A DNA stretch of 64,000 nt from Nodosilinea sp. P-1105. GTDB lineage: Bacteria; Cyanobacteriota; Cyanobacteriia; Phormidesmidales; Phormidesmidaceae. This document shows, piece after piece, positions 44,917-53,992 of the stretch. The position numbers and the translations under genes were made by a program. The number at the start of each line of letters is the position of its first letter. Positions within the stretch are counted from its first letter, which is position 1. The notes under the pieces are model-generated. The model was not told the origin of the DNA. It made no database searches and saw only the letters and a program-made list of their open reading frames with translations. The DNA is taken from assembly GCF_012911975.1 (NCBI RefSeq), contig NZ_SMDQ01000004.1, forward strand, positions 62,001 to 126,000. The letters run 5' to 3'.

Positions 44917-45157
44917 GCGCCAGTGGATCGTAAACGCCAGCCAGGGTCAATAGAGGAGAGGCAAACAAAAGCAATACTGTACTTTCGAGCCGGTGTCCTT
45001 GAGCACGTTGGTATAGATAGCGGCGGCGTAGGTCGCTCAGGCCTACGCTTTCGCTTTCGCTCAGACTGGGCAGGTCCCTGTGCCATTCTGCAAAAAACGA
45101 CTCATCTTCTGTACGGCTCAGGTGCAAGCGATGCTCGGCCTCAGCCAGGGTGGTCAT
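44849..45157 (-). pseudogene. Truncated N-terminal fragment of a cyanobacterial protein family
   Basis: MTTLAEAEHRLHLSRTEDES...WHRDLPSLSESESVGLSDLR followed by RRRYLYQRAQGHRLESTVLLL and FASPLLTLAGVYDPL resembles the first 80 residues of a larger cyanobacterial protein group, often annotated near restriction-endonuclease-like proteins. Shortly after LAGVYDP the reading frame runs into the antisense of the ABM gene, giving an unrelated tail. It is therefore most likely a gene remnant whose 3' part was lost. Family identity is from memory. Confidence 0.5.
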
Positions 45158-45228
45158 AGCCTCGGTTATAACAATGGCCATGGGGACTACTCACTGCGAT
45201 GTACTGTTTATTGTAGATGGGTCCAGAA

Positions 45229-46047
45229 TTACAGCGTCGGGAAAAACACAGCACGGTAGGCCCCAATCAGGGCTTCTCCCCAGAACATGGCGATCACCGC
45301 CCCGATCGCTAAAAAGGGGCCAAAGGGCATAGGCTGGCGACGGCTAATCAGCTGTAGGGCCATGGCCCCACCTCCCACCAGGGCTCCCACCACACAGGCT
45401 AAAAAGCCGCTGAGCAGTACCCCCTGCCACCCCAGCCAGGCCCCCAACATCGCCGCTAATTTGGCATCGCCGCCCCCCATGGCCGTCTGCCCCAGGGCGG
45501 CGGAGGCAAACAGGGTGATCAGGTCAAACAGCCAGATGCCCAAGACGGCCCCAAAAATTCCCCCCATCAGTCCTTGGATAGCGTTGGTCCAAGCGCCCGT
45601 TTGCAGCAGCGGCAGGGCAAACTGCATCCCTAACCCCAACACCAGCCCCGACTGGGTCAAGGCATTGGGCAGGGTCAGGGTATCGAGGTCAATAAACGCC
45701 AGGGCTATCAGCCAACTCAACAGGACCCAGTAGCTTACCGTCAGCCACGACAGACCAAACAGCCCAAAGGTGGCCAGAAACAGCCCGCCAGTAAAGGCTT
45801 CAATCAGGGGATAGCGAATGGCGATCGGGGCTCGGCAGTAGCGGCAGCGACCCCGCAACCAGAGCCAGCCCAGCACCGGTACATTGTCGTAGGGGCGCAG
45901 GCGGGTGTGGCAGTGGGGACAGCGGGAGGGGGGATGCAGCAGCGACAGCCCCGCTGGCAGCCGATAGATCACCACGTTTAAGAAGCTGCCCACGGCAGCC
46001 CCAAAGAGAAAGACGAGGGCAGATGTAATCAGGGTGTCCATGGGCAT
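45229..46047 (-). CDS. pilD: Prepilin peptidase / N-methyltransferase
   Basis: A membrane aspartyl protease that cleaves and methylates type IV prepilins and related pseudopilins. The 272-residue protein has the N-terminal GSFLNVVIYRLP block, the four-Cys cytoplasmic domain (CPHC ... CRYC), the first catalytic Asp in ALAFIDLDTLTLPN and the second in AMGGGDAKLAAMLGAWLG. About eight transmembrane helices. It implies type IV pili (motility, DNA uptake) in this organism. Confidence 0.94.
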   Translation of the reverse strand: MPMDTLITSALVFLFGAAVGSFLNVVIYRLPAGLSLLHPPSRCPHCHTRLRPYDNVPVLGWLWLRGRCRYCRAPIAIRYPLIEAFTGGLFLATFGLFGLSWLTVSYWVLLSWLIALAFIDLDTLTLPNALTQSGLVLGLGMQFALPLLQTGAWTNAIQGLMGGIFGAVLGIWLFDLITLFASAALGQTAMGGGDAKLAAMLGAWLGWQGVLLSGFLACVVGALVGGGAMALQLISRRQPMPFGPFLAIGAVIAMFWGEALIGAYRAVFFPTL

Positions 46048-46250
46048 AGGGGAGAAGGGGTGGGGTTAGGGTACCCAACTGGCGACAAAAGGACGGGGTT
46101 AGTACAGAAAGGCAGACAGGAAATCCCGCTCTATGCAAAAGTTTGCGCTGACGAAAATAGATAGATTATTTCTGTCTCAGAGTATTAGGGGGGCGATCGC
46201 GGCAGACAAGCAGACCATAGTTAGCCAAAATCGCCCCTACAATCAGGGGC

Positions 46251-47426
46251 ATGTCGCTTTTCCACCATTCTATGTCCCCTGATGCCTCTTCCTTTTTGCC
46301 CGAAACCCAGGCCATTCACAGCGGCAGAGGCATCGACCCTGCCACGGGTGCTCTAACGCCCCCGATCTACCTCTCCACCACCTTTGAGCGCGGTGAAGAT
46401 GGGACTTACCCCAGCGGTTATATCTATGGTCGTAGCGGTAACCCCAACCGCAACGCCCTGGCAGCGGCCCTAGCCACCCTAGAACAGGGCACCGCTGCTG
46501 CCGTCTTTGGTTCTGGGTCCGCTGCCACCTTTACCCTGCTACAAGCTTTGACCCCAAGAGATCATGTGATTGCCCCCCGCAATGTTTACTTTGGGGTGCA
46601 GGAGATGCTGGCTAAAATCTTTGCCCCCTGGGGTTTGCTTTACACCCTGGTGGATACCACTGACCTGGCGGCCCTGGCGGCGGCCCTCCGCTCCAACACT
46701 CGGCTGATCTTGATTGAAACCCCTTCAAACCCCCAGCTGGCCATTACTGATATTGGGGCCGTAGCCACATTAGCCCACCAAGCGGGGGCCTACCTGGCCT
46801 GTGACAACACCATTCCCTCGCCGGTGCTGCAAACCCCTCTTAGCCTGGGAGCTGACGTTGTGATCCATGCCACCACTAAATACCTGGCTGGGCACAGCGA
46901 TGTCATCGGCGGGGCCGTGGTCACCAAAACGGCCAATCCCCTCTTTGACCAACTGCGGTTGATTCAAACCATGGGTGGAGCCATTCCATCCCCGTTTGAC
47001 TGCTGGCTGACCTTGCGGGGGCTACAAACCTTGCCGCTGCGGGTACGAGCCCAGTCCCAAACGGCGCTAACCTTAGCCCAGTGGCTGGCCCAGCATCCGG
47101 CGGTAGAGCGGGTACTCTATCCGGGGTTACCAGAGCACGATGGCCATGGGATCGCGCAACAGCAAATGCAGGGCTATGGTGGTCTGCTGTCCATCTTGGT
47201 GAAAGGAGACCAGGACGCGGCGTTGGCGGTCACCACCAGAACTCAACTGTTTACCCGCGCCACCAGCTTCGGCGGCCCCCACAGTACCATCGAACATCGG
47301 GCCTCGATCGAAGCCCCTGGCTCCGAGACCCCGGCCAACCTGCTGCGCCTTTCCGTTGGGCTAGAGCATGTAGAGGATTTAATCGCTGATTTGGATCGAG
47401 CTTTGGGGGGAAAGAACGAAAAATGA
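46251..47426 (+). CDS. metB: Cystathionine gamma-synthase-type PLP enzyme
   Basis: A Cys/Met-metabolism PLP enzyme of 391 residues. It has THAIHSGRGID-like start (ETQAIHSGRGIDPATG), YIYGRSGNPNRNALAAALA, GSGSAATFTLLQAL, the PLP lysine in VIHATTKYLAGHSDVIGG, and a late SFGGPHSTIEHRAS. The start could be the ATG at 46251 or 46272; neither has a clear ribosome site. Gamma-synthase, gamma-lyase and sulfhydrylase activities cannot be separated from sequence alone, so the symbol is provisional. Confidence 0.85.
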   Translation: MSLFHHSMSPDASSFLPETQAIHSGRGIDPATGALTPPIYLSTTFERGEDGTYPSGYIYGRSGNPNRNALAAALATLEQGTAAAVFGSGSAATFTLLQALTPRDHVIAPRNVYFGVQEMLAKIFAPWGLLYTLVDTTDLAALAAALRSNTRLILIETPSNPQLAITDIGAVATLAHQAGAYLACDNTIPSPVLQTPLSLGADVVIHATTKYLAGHSDVIGGAVVTKTANPLFDQLRLIQTMGGAIPSPFDCWLTLRGLQTLPLRVRAQSQTALTLAQWLAQHPAVERVLYPGLPEHDGHGIAQQQMQGYGGLLSILVKGDQDAALAVTTRTQLFTRATSFGGPHSTIEHRASIEAPGSETPANLLRLSVGLEHVEDLIADLDRALGGKNEK

Positions 47427-47807
47427 AAAACGAAAAACGAAAAACGAAGATGGAAGATGGAAGACTGAGCCGAGGGGTGGCGTTTATGGTAGAGACAGCC
47501 CACCCACCTGCTGACACTGAAACCCTTGTGAGACAGGGAATTTATTTTCTGCCTTCTGCCTTCTCCTAAGAAACAAAACCTAATCGATGCCAAAACACCC
47601 TGATTGTCGCCAAACTGGAAACAGTTTTGTTTCTTCCACTTTGTGCTCGCCCCAGCGGGGTTAGTGGGAAGCTGCCTTCTCCTAAGAAACAAAACCTAAT
47701 CGATGCCAAAACACCCTGATTGTCGCCAAACTGGAAACAGTTTTGTTTCTTCCACTTTGTGCTCACCCCAGCGGGGTCAGTGGGAAGCTGCCTTCTGCCT
47801 TTCCATC
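47427..47807. other. Intergenic region with tandem 116-bp duplication
   Basis: No gene. It holds an AACGAAAA-type short repeat after metB (47415-47450), then two 116-bp copies of a unit with a 12-bp inverted-repeat core. Confidence 0.75.
47556..47787 (+). repeat. Two tandem copies of a 116-bp unit
   Basis: Positions 47556-47671 and 47672-47787 differ at only two visible places (GCTCGCCCC versus GCTCACCCC; GGGGTTAG versus GGGGTCAG). Each copy contains a 68-bp core bounded by AAGAAACAAAAC and GTTTTGTTTCTT, perfect 12-bp inverted repeats (47568-47635 and 47684-47751). A partial third start (CTGCCTTCTGCC) follows. Confidence 0.93.
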
Positions 47808-50108
47808 CTAAGACGACAGCTTAAACCGCTTTAACCGCAGGGCATTAGTCACCACCGACACCGAGCTAAAGGCCATGGCGGCCCCAGCCACGATCGGGTT
47901 CAGCAGCAGCCCCAGCCAGGGATACAGCACCCCCGCGGCCACTGGAATGCCAATGGTGTTGTAGATAAAGGCGAAGAACAGGTTCTGGCGAATGTTGCCC
48001 ATGGTGGCCCGGCTCAGTTGAATGGCAGCAACAATGCCCTGTAGATCACCAGACACCAGGGTAATGTCGCTGGCGGCCATGGCAATGTCGGTGCCCGTGC
48101 CAATGGCAATGCCCACATCGGACTGGGCCAGGGCCGGAGCATCGTTAATCCCATCGCCTACCATGGCCACAAACTTACCCTGCATCTGGAGCGCCTTGAT
48201 TTCCTCGGCTTTGCGATCGGGCCGCACCCCAGCAATCACCTGTTGGATGCCGGCTTGATCGGCGATCGCCCTAGCGGTTTGAGCGTTATCTCCAGTCAGC
48301 ATCATCACCTCTAGGCCCATCCGTTGGAGCCGTTGCACTGCCGCTGTGGATGAGGGCTTCAAGGCATCGGCAATACCAAAAACCGCTGCCACCTGGCCAT
48401 CAATCGCCATCCAGGCCGTGGTTTTAGCCTGCTGCGCCCAAGCTTCAGCGGTTTTCGCCAGGGGCGACAGATCGATCCCCTGCTCCTGCAGCCAGCGACC
48501 AGTGCCAACCCGAATAGTCCGAACCGGCCCGGAAGGGCCATCGCTCACCTGGCCTTCCACTCCAGCCCCAACTACCGCCTGAAACTGGTTCACCACAATC
48601 GATTCTAAGACTTTAGCCCCAATCCCCTGGCGATGGGCATAGGCCACCACCGCTTCCCCCAGGGGGTGCTCCGAATGTTGCTCCACCGCTGCCGCCAGCT
48701 TGAGTAGCTCCAGTTCCCTGGCGGTACCTTGGACAGTGCAGTAGTCAGACACAGCTGGCTTTCCTGCGGTTAGGGTGCCGGTCTTGTCTAACACCAAGGT
48801 AGTAATTTTGTGGGCATTTTCTAGGCTTTCGGCATCTTTAATCAGAATGCCGTTTTCTGCCCCCTTGCCAGTCCCCACCATGATCGAGGTAGGCGTCGCC
48901 AACCCCAGGGCACAGGGACAGGCAATAATTAGCACACTAATGGTGGTAAACAGGGCCATGACCAGATTACCGGTCAGGGTCAACCACAGGATGAACGTCA
49001 CCCCGGCTACAGCCATCACCACCGGCACAAACCAGCCAGTAACTCGGTCCGCCAACTGCTGAATCGGGGCTTTTGAACCTTGGGCCTGCTGCACCAGCTG
49101 CACAATCTGAGCCAGTACCGTGTCGCGCCCGACCCGCTCGGCCTTAAACGTAAACTGTCCGGTTTTATTCAGGGTTGCCCCAATCACCTCGTCCCCTGGG
49201 CCTTTGGTCACCGGCAGGGGCTCTCCAGAAATCATCGACTCGTCCACTACCGACTCCCCGGCGAGCACCACCCCGTCCACTGGCACCTTCTCGCCGGGGC
49301 GCACCACCACCGTATCCCCCACCAGCACCTGCTCTAGGGGAATATCCATGGTTTCCCCATGACGCCGCACCCGAGCGGTCTTGACCTGAAGGCCAATCAA
49401 CTTGCGAATGGCTTCTGAGGTTTGGCCCCGGGCCCGACTTTCCAGCAGTCGCCCTAGCATCACCAGGGTAATCACCACGGCAGATACTTCGTAATACACG
49501 TCGGGTTCTAGTCCCTGATCGGTCAGAATGGCTGGAAACACCGTCACCACCAGGGAATACACAAAGGCCGCTCCAGTTCCCATGGCCACCAGGGTATTCA
49601 TATCGGCTCGCCGATGGCGGGCTGCCTGCCAAGCCCCGACAAAAAACGACTGACCACACCACACCATGACGGGAATGGTCAGCACCAGCTGCATCCAGGG
49701 GTTATGGAGCACCGGAGGGATGCCAGGAATGTGATGACGGCCTAGCATCATAGGGGTGTGGCCAATCACCAGCAAAGTACTACACACCACCCCTAAAACC
49801 ACCCGATAGGAGAGCTGCCGCTGGTGCCGCTGTCGCTGCCGTTGTTCAGCCTCCACTTGGTCATCCATCTGGGCGTCCTCCTGGAGGGGAGTGGCCCCAT
49901 AGCCAGCAGCCATTACCGCCTGCTGAATCGTGGTGATATCCGTCCTTTCGGGATCAAAGTGGACGGTGGCCTGTTCTGCCGCAAAGTTGACGGTACAGGT
50001 TTCCACTCCGTCAACGCCGCGAATACTCTTTTCCACCGCCCCAGCACAGGCGGCACAGCTCATGCCCGTCAGCTGCACTTGTTGTGTGGCCAGTTGTTGC
50101 GTTGCCAT
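47808..50108 (-). CDS. copA: Copper(I)-transporting P-type ATPase
   Basis: A P1B-type ATPase that moves Cu+ out of the cytosol, or into the thylakoid if it is the PacS/CtaA type. The 766-residue protein has an N-terminal HMA domain with [13 protein letters not shown], eight helices, the copper-binding [10 protein letters not shown] in helix 6, the phosphorylated DKTGTLTAG, the [10 protein letters not shown] motif, and [20 protein letters not shown]. Which of the two cyanobacterial copper ATPases it is cannot be decided. No copper-sensor gene is adjacent. Confidence 0.94.
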   Translation of the reverse strand: MATQQLATQQVQLTGMSCAACAGAVEKSIRGVDGVETCTVNFAAEQATVHFDPERTDITTIQQAVMAAGYGATPLQEDAQMDDQVEAEQRQRQRHQRQLSYRVVLGVVCSTLLVIGHTPMMLGRHHIPGIPPVLHNPWMQLVLTIPVMVWCGQSFFVGAWQAARHRRADMNTLVAMGTGAAFVYSLVVTVFPAILTDQGLEPDVYYEVSAVVITLVMLGRLLESRARGQTSEAIRKLIGLQVKTARVRRHGETMDIPLEQVLVGDTVVVRPGEKVPVDGVVLAGESVVDESMISGEPLPVTKGPGDEVIGATLNKTGQFTFKAERVGRDTVLAQIVQLVQQAQGSKAPIQQLADRVTGWFVPVVMAVAGVTFILWLTLTGNLVMALFTTISVLIIACPCALGLATPTSIMVGTGKGAENGILIKDAESLENAHKITTLVLDKTGTLTAGKPAVSDYCTVQGTARELELLKLAAAVEQHSEHPLGEAVVAYAHRQGIGAKVLESIVVNQFQAVVGAGVEGQVSDGPSGPVRTIRVGTGRWLQEQGIDLSPLAKTAEAWAQQAKTTAWMAIDGQVAAVFGIADALKPSSTAAVQRLQRMGLEVMMLTGDNAQTARAIADQAGIQQVIAGVRPDRKAEEIKALQMQGKFVAMVGDGINDAPALAQSDVGIAIGTGTDIAMAASDITLVSGDLQGIVAAIQLSRATMGNIRQNLFFAFIYNTIGIPVAAGVLYPWLGLLLNPIVAGAAMAFSSVSVVTNALRLKRFKLSS

Positions 50109-50163
50109 AGCTGCTCTCGACGATAGATGTAGCCTAGGCTAACTTCTCCAGTCGCCTGGAGAG

Positions 50164-50973
50164 TCAAGGGCCAGCTGTGCGAGGCTGACGAAAGCGATAA
50201 ATATCTTCAAGGGTTCTGACCCAGCCGACCACCAGGGAATCCAGCAGTTGCTGGCCCTTGGCGGGGGTGGCCAGGGTGGGATCACCCAAAACACCACTGG
50301 CACTCAAATCCCTTGTCACCCAGGCAAAGGGCAAGGCTCCTTCCATGGTCAACCAACTATCGGTGGGTAGGTCTTGGGGAAACTCTGCCTGACACCGATC
50401 CTGGCGGACCTGATCGGGCATAATCACCTGCATCAGGCTAGTTTCGGCATCGCCAGCATGGATCCCCAATTCCAGTTCGTGGGGGGTTAATAATTCTCCG
50501 GCACAGTTGGGCACCGCCCAGACAAACAGCGGAAATACCATTAAGTCTGGATAGGTTTGGTGTAAGTCCCGGGCCGCAATGTCTAGCACCTGGGGCTGGC
50601 CGCCGTGGGCATTCAGCAGCACTAGCTTGCGGAACCCAGCTCGGTAGAGGCTTTCTGCCACGTCATGGATCACCCGCAGCAGGGTTTCGGCGGACAGGGT
50701 AATGGTACCCGGGAAATGCCAGTGCTCGTTAGATTTACCGTAGTACAGGGGCGGCAGGCTATAGGCGGGCACTTCAGGATCCAATTGGGCCAGAGCTTTT
50801 CCTAGGACAGTAGTGCTGATAGCGCTGTCGACGATCAGAGGCAAATGGGGGCCATGCTGCTCGATCGCCCCCATCGGCTGCACAATCACCACGTCCTGCT
50901 TGTGGGCCATGGCCTCGATTTCGGTCCAAGTCAGGTAGGGAAAGTAGCGATGGGAAGGGATAGGAGCGTGCAT
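50164..50973 (-). CDS. Creatininase-family amidohydrolase
   Basis: A 269-residue metal-dependent hydrolase. It has the family sites QPMGAIEQHGPHLPL (Glu and His ligands), VDSAIST with Asp, YGKSNEHWHFPGTITLS, and VLLNAHGGQPQVLDIAARDL. Relatives act on creatinine, on formamide intermediates or on mycofactocin precursors; the substrate here is unknown. It precedes copA on the same strand with a 55-bp gap, so they may be co-transcribed, though no functional link is evident. Confidence 0.9.
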   Translation of the reverse strand: MHAPIPSHRYFPYLTWTEIEAMAHKQDVVIVQPMGAIEQHGPHLPLIVDSAISTTVLGKALAQLDPEVPAYSLPPLYYGKSNEHWHFPGTITLSAETLLRVIHDVAESLYRAGFRKLVLLNAHGGQPQVLDIAARDLHQTYPDLMVFPLFVWAVPNCAGELLTPHELELGIHAGDAETSLMQVIMPDQVRQDRCQAEFPQDLPTDSWLTMEGALPFAWVTRDLSASGVLGDPTLATPAKGQQLLDSLVVGWVRTLEDIYRFRQPRTAGP

Positions 50974-51261
50974 AGGAGTGGTGTTGGGTGTCGGGTATCA
51001 GCATCCCCTCCTGGGAGGGACAGGGGTGGGGTACTCGGGGGTCAGCTCATGGGTGTACCGTCAGGCGATAAGTTTGCTAGGGCATAAGCATAGTTAGAGA
51101 GACTTAATTATTTATAGGTTATGTATAGTCTGCGTTACGGCTGCCCCTAACAGCACCCTACGACACAGTTTATTGATGCTTACCTATTATTTTTTATGTC
51201 TTAAACCGTAAACGGTTACCCGTAATTTGGGCCAGGGTTCAGAAAACACTGACATTTAGCC

Positions 51262-51290
51262 TTGACAGACTTTGGGGAAACAGTAACAAT
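51262..51290 (+). promoter_or_regulatory. Promoter of the glutamine-riboswitch transcript
   Basis: TTGACA (51262-51267), then 17 nt, then AACAAT (51285-51290, four of six -10 positions). Transcription would start near 51297, just ahead of the aptamer. The upstream GTAAACGGTTAC near 51208 is a GTA-N6-TAC, one turn short of the NtcA spacing (N8). Confidence 0.5.
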
Positions 51291-51303
51291 GAATACAGAA
51301 ACA

Positions 51304-51363
51304 AATCGTTCATCTCTCCTGTGAGAGACGGAAGTAGGGGAAGATCCCGAAGGAACGCGCCTC
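51304..51363 (+). ncRNA. Glutamine riboswitch (glnA type)
   Basis: The leader carries the glnA-motif words in order: ATCGTTCATC, a TCTCTC/GAGAGA stem, ACGGAAGTAGG, a GGG/CCC stem, and CGAAGGAACGCGCC. CGTTC (51306-51310) pairs with GAACG (51353-51357) as the closing helix. In cyanobacteria this aptamer binds glutamine and controls nitrogen genes such as gifB. The DUF4278 start is 38 nt downstream. Confidence 0.87.
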
Positions 51364-51401
51364 TGTTCTTACACACCTTCACCATTAAGGAGAGGCGGAT
51401 T

Positions 51402-51572
51402 ATGTCCCTGAAGTATCGCGGCGTTGATTACGAAGCTACCAATCCTCAAGTAGCTGTATCCGAAGAAGTGATTGGTCGCTATCGTGGCGCTCAAGTTAGC
51501 CGCCATGTGCCTAAGCAAGTTAAGGTTCAGCACCCCCAAGGTCTAAAGTATCGGGGTGCAGTGGTGCGGTAA
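51402..51572 (+). CDS. DUF4278 small protein, PirA-like candidate
   Basis: A 56-residue basic protein (MSLKYRGVDYEATNPQVAVS ... LKYRGAVVR) with the (L/K)-Y-R-G motif of DUF4278 near both ends. AAGGAGAGG precedes the ATG. As I recall, the Synechocystis PII-interacting regulator of arginine synthesis, PirA, is a small protein of this family and is nitrogen-regulated. The glutamine riboswitch in the leader makes a nitrogen-signalling role, possibly with PII, likely here. Direct homology to PirA cannot be shown from this window. A strong terminator follows, so it is a single-gene unit. Confidence 0.85.
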   Translation: MSLKYRGVDYEATNPQVAVSEEVIGRYRGAQVSRHVPKQVKVQHPQGLKYRGAVVR

Positions 51573-51628
51573 GCCACGCTTACGATTTTGATGTTTGCCC
51601 GGTTTAGCTGACATCACTGATTCATCAA

Positions 51629-51654
51629 GCATCCCTGCGGGGGTGCTTTTTTTT
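51629..51654 (+). terminator. Rho-independent terminator
   Basis: GCATCCC / GGGGTGC stem (one G-T pair), 3-4-nt loop, followed by eight T residues. It closes the DUF4278 transcript. Confidence 0.85.
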
Positions 51655-51703
51655 GCGATAGTCTTGTGGCGATAGTCTTTACTCAACTGACGTTGAGAAT
51701 CCT

Positions 51704-53047
51704 TTGGCAATTTTTGGGTATTTGATTGGATTGATTACTGGAGGGGCGCTGTGGCTAGGTTGGCAGCGGCGATATCGGCGGCAGGAACAAACCTTGCTGA
51801 CCCTGTTGCAGGCTAACACCTGGGCTGATGCCCTGCAGCGGATGGAGCAACTGGTGCACACACAACCGCAGCAGCAGCGCCAGTTACGATACTTAGGCAC
51901 CAGCCGCGATAGCCTGGAGCGGGTTCTGCTGATGGCTCCTGTGGGCTACTTGCAGGTGGACGACGAAAATCAATTGATCTGGTGCAATGATGAAGCCAAC
52001 CGGCTGTTGAGAATTAATCAACCCATGGCTGGATCGGCGCAACGGAGACGGCTGCTGTTGGAAGTGGCGCGCTCCTACGAGTTAGATGCGCTGATTGAAG
52101 AGGCGCGCGAGTCCCAAGCCTGCTGTCAGCGCGATTGGATGCTCTATCAGATTTCACCGGATCCGTTTCACCCCAAGGAAGAACCCACCTATCCCCTGCG
52201 CGGCTATGCTGTTCCCCTAGACAACGGCGAGGTAGGGGTGTTTCTCGAAAACCGTCAGGAGGAGGCACTATTGGTGCAACAGCGCGATCGCTGGACCTCT
52301 GATGTTGCCCACGAACTGAAAACTCCCCTCACCTCGATTCGACTGGTGGCTGAAACCCTACAGCCTCGCATTGATCCCAGTCTTCGTAGCTGGCTCGATC
52401 GCCTAGTCAACGAAACTATCCGGCTTAGCAATCTGGTGGAGGATCTGCTGAATCTCAGTCGCCTCCAAGGGGATCAAGCCCAAGGGCTGAACCGCCAGCC
52501 TGTGGATTTACCCCAACTGGTCTATCGGGCCTGGCAAAGTTTGGAACCCCTGGCCCAGGTGAAACACCTCACCCTCGACTATGACGGTCCTGACCGTTAC
52601 CTCACCCAGTTGGATGAGACCCTCTTTCATCGAGTGCTGCTGAACTTGATCGATAATGCGATTAAACATAGTCCGTCTAAAGCAGCGATCTATGTGCGCT
52701 TACAACCCGGCACCGAAGGCTCAACGGCTCAGGCCTTGCCCTTGGCAGCAACCCAGGACCGCCTCTGCCTAGAGGTGATTGACTTAGGGCCAGGGTTCGA
52801 TCCCAAAGACCTGCCGTATATTTTCGATCGCTTCTACCGGGCCGATCCATCCCGCCATCGAGAGGCCGCCCCATTTAACCCTGATACGGCACTCACCTCC
52901 CCTGGGGGAAGTCGGGGCAGTGGACTGGGTCTGGCCATTGTCAGCCAAATTGTTGAAGCCCATGGCGGCACCATTGAGGCCACCAATCATCCCGAGGTGG
53001 GGGGAGCCTGGCTACGGCTTTACCTACCTCAAGCAGAGCTATCTTAA
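51704..53047 (+). CDS. sphS: Histidine kinase, phosphate-sensor (SphS/PhoR) type
   Basis: A 447-residue kinase. It has a single N-terminal hydrophobic helix (FGYLIGLITGGALWLGW), a PAS-like region (VLLMAPVGYLQVDDENQLIWCND), the dimerisation/H-box WTSDVAHELKTPLTSIRL, N box LLNLIDNAIKHS, DLGPGFDPKDLPYIFDRFYR, and GSGLGLAIVSQIVEAHGG. The layout is that of SphS, the Synechocystis phosphate sensor. The start is TTG at 51704, like other short-leader forms. No response regulator is adjacent, so the symbol is provisional. It leads a same-strand set with the pseudouridine synthase and rodZ-like genes. Confidence 0.85.
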   Translation: MAIFGYLIGLITGGALWLGWQRRYRRQEQTLLTLLQANTWADALQRMEQLVHTQPQQQRQLRYLGTSRDSLERVLLMAPVGYLQVDDENQLIWCNDEANRLLRINQPMAGSAQRRRLLLEVARSYELDALIEEARESQACCQRDWMLYQISPDPFHPKEEPTYPLRGYAVPLDNGEVGVFLENRQEEALLVQQRDRWTSDVAHELKTPLTSIRLVAETLQPRIDPSLRSWLDRLVNETIRLSNLVEDLLNLSRLQGDQAQGLNRQPVDLPQLVYRAWQSLEPLAQVKHLTLDYDGPDRYLTQLDETLFHRVLLNLIDNAIKHSPSKAAIYVRLQPGTEGSTAQALPLAATQDRLCLEVIDLGPGFDPKDLPYIFDRFYRADPSRHREAAPFNPDTALTSPGGSRGSGLGLAIVSQIVEAHGGTIEATNHPEVGGAWLRLYLPQAELS

Positions 53048-53184
53048 GAACTTATACTTAGTGTTCTGCCATAACTTCAGCTCAGACCTGCCATAATGGA
53101 GTATTCAGAGGGTCCTTAGACCTTAAGGATTCAGCTAGATGGCTCACTAAGCCAGTACTGCTCACTAGGCCAGCATCGCTAACT

Positions 53185-53982
53185 ATGACCGAGACCGAGC
53201 GACTCCAAAAAATCTTGTCCCAATATGGGATCGCCTCTCGCCGCAAGGCCGAGCAGTTGATTGAGGCTGGCCGGGTGGCGGTGAATGGTGAGGTGGCCCA
53301 CCTGGGACAAAAGGCTAATCCTGACAGCGATCGCATTACCGTTGACAATCAACCCCTGCGGCCAGACCAGCGGCCCCAGGGCCACTACCTGCTGCTGCAC
53401 AAGCCCCTGGGGATGGTCTCCACCTGTGCCGACCCCGACGGTAGGCCCACCGTCTTAGACATTTTGCCAACGGCTCTACAACCAGTAGGCATTCACCCGG
53501 TAGGGCGGCTCGACGCCTACTCCTCTGGGGCTCTACTGCTGACCAACGATGGAGACTTTACCTATCGGCTAACCCATCCCAAGCACGATGTCGCCAAAAC
53601 CTACCAGGTGCGGATCGAAGGCCAAATCGCCAATCAGACCCTTGATCTATGGCGCCAGGGCATTGATTTAGATGGCTACCAAACCCGACCAGCCCAGGTG
53701 CGACGGCTAGGATCATCATCCCCAGAAAGCACCTTACTGGAGGTGGTGTTATGGGAAGGACGTAACCGCCAAATCCGGCGTGTGGCAGAGGCTCTGGGCC
53801 ATCGGGTTATAAGTTTACATCGCACTGCGATCGGGCCTGTTTCTGTGGGAATTTTAAAAAGTGGGGCTTACCGCTCTTTATCATCGAGCGAAATTAAGGC
53901 ATTATTAGCTGAGTCAGAGGCAAAGTCTGCCACTTTCCACAACCGGTTCCCAGCATCTACTGGCGTTTCTCAGTCTTGTTAA
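53185..53982 (+). CDS. rRNA pseudouridine synthase (RsuA/RluB family)
   Basis: A 265-residue enzyme: an N-terminal S4 RNA-binding domain (RLQKILSQYGIASRRKAEQL), then the catalytic domain with HKPLGMVSTCADPDGRPTV, the active-site Asp in VGRLDAYSSGALLLTNDG, and LLEVVLWEGRNRQIRRVAEALGH. It modifies 16S or 23S rRNA; RluB and RsuA cannot be separated with confidence. It is followed 10 bp later by the rodZ-like gene. Confidence 0.93.
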   Translation: MTETERLQKILSQYGIASRRKAEQLIEAGRVAVNGEVAHLGQKANPDSDRITVDNQPLRPDQRPQGHYLLLHKPLGMVSTCADPDGRPTVLDILPTALQPVGIHPVGRLDAYSSGALLLTNDGDFTYRLTHPKHDVAKTYQVRIEGQIANQTLDLWRQGIDLDGYQTRPAQVRRLGSSSPESTLLEVVLWEGRNRQIRRVAEALGHRVISLHRTAIGPVSVGILKSGAYRSLSSSEIKALLAESEAKSATFHNRFPASTGVSQSC

Positions 53983-53992
53983 TGCTCCCTGT

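Noticed and set aside
47427-47807. CRISPR-like repeats after metB
   Set aside because: Only two 116-bp tandem units with no spacers or cas genes.
51206-51217. NtcA site upstream of the glutamine riboswitch
   Set aside because: GTA and TAC are separated by 6 rather than 8 bases.
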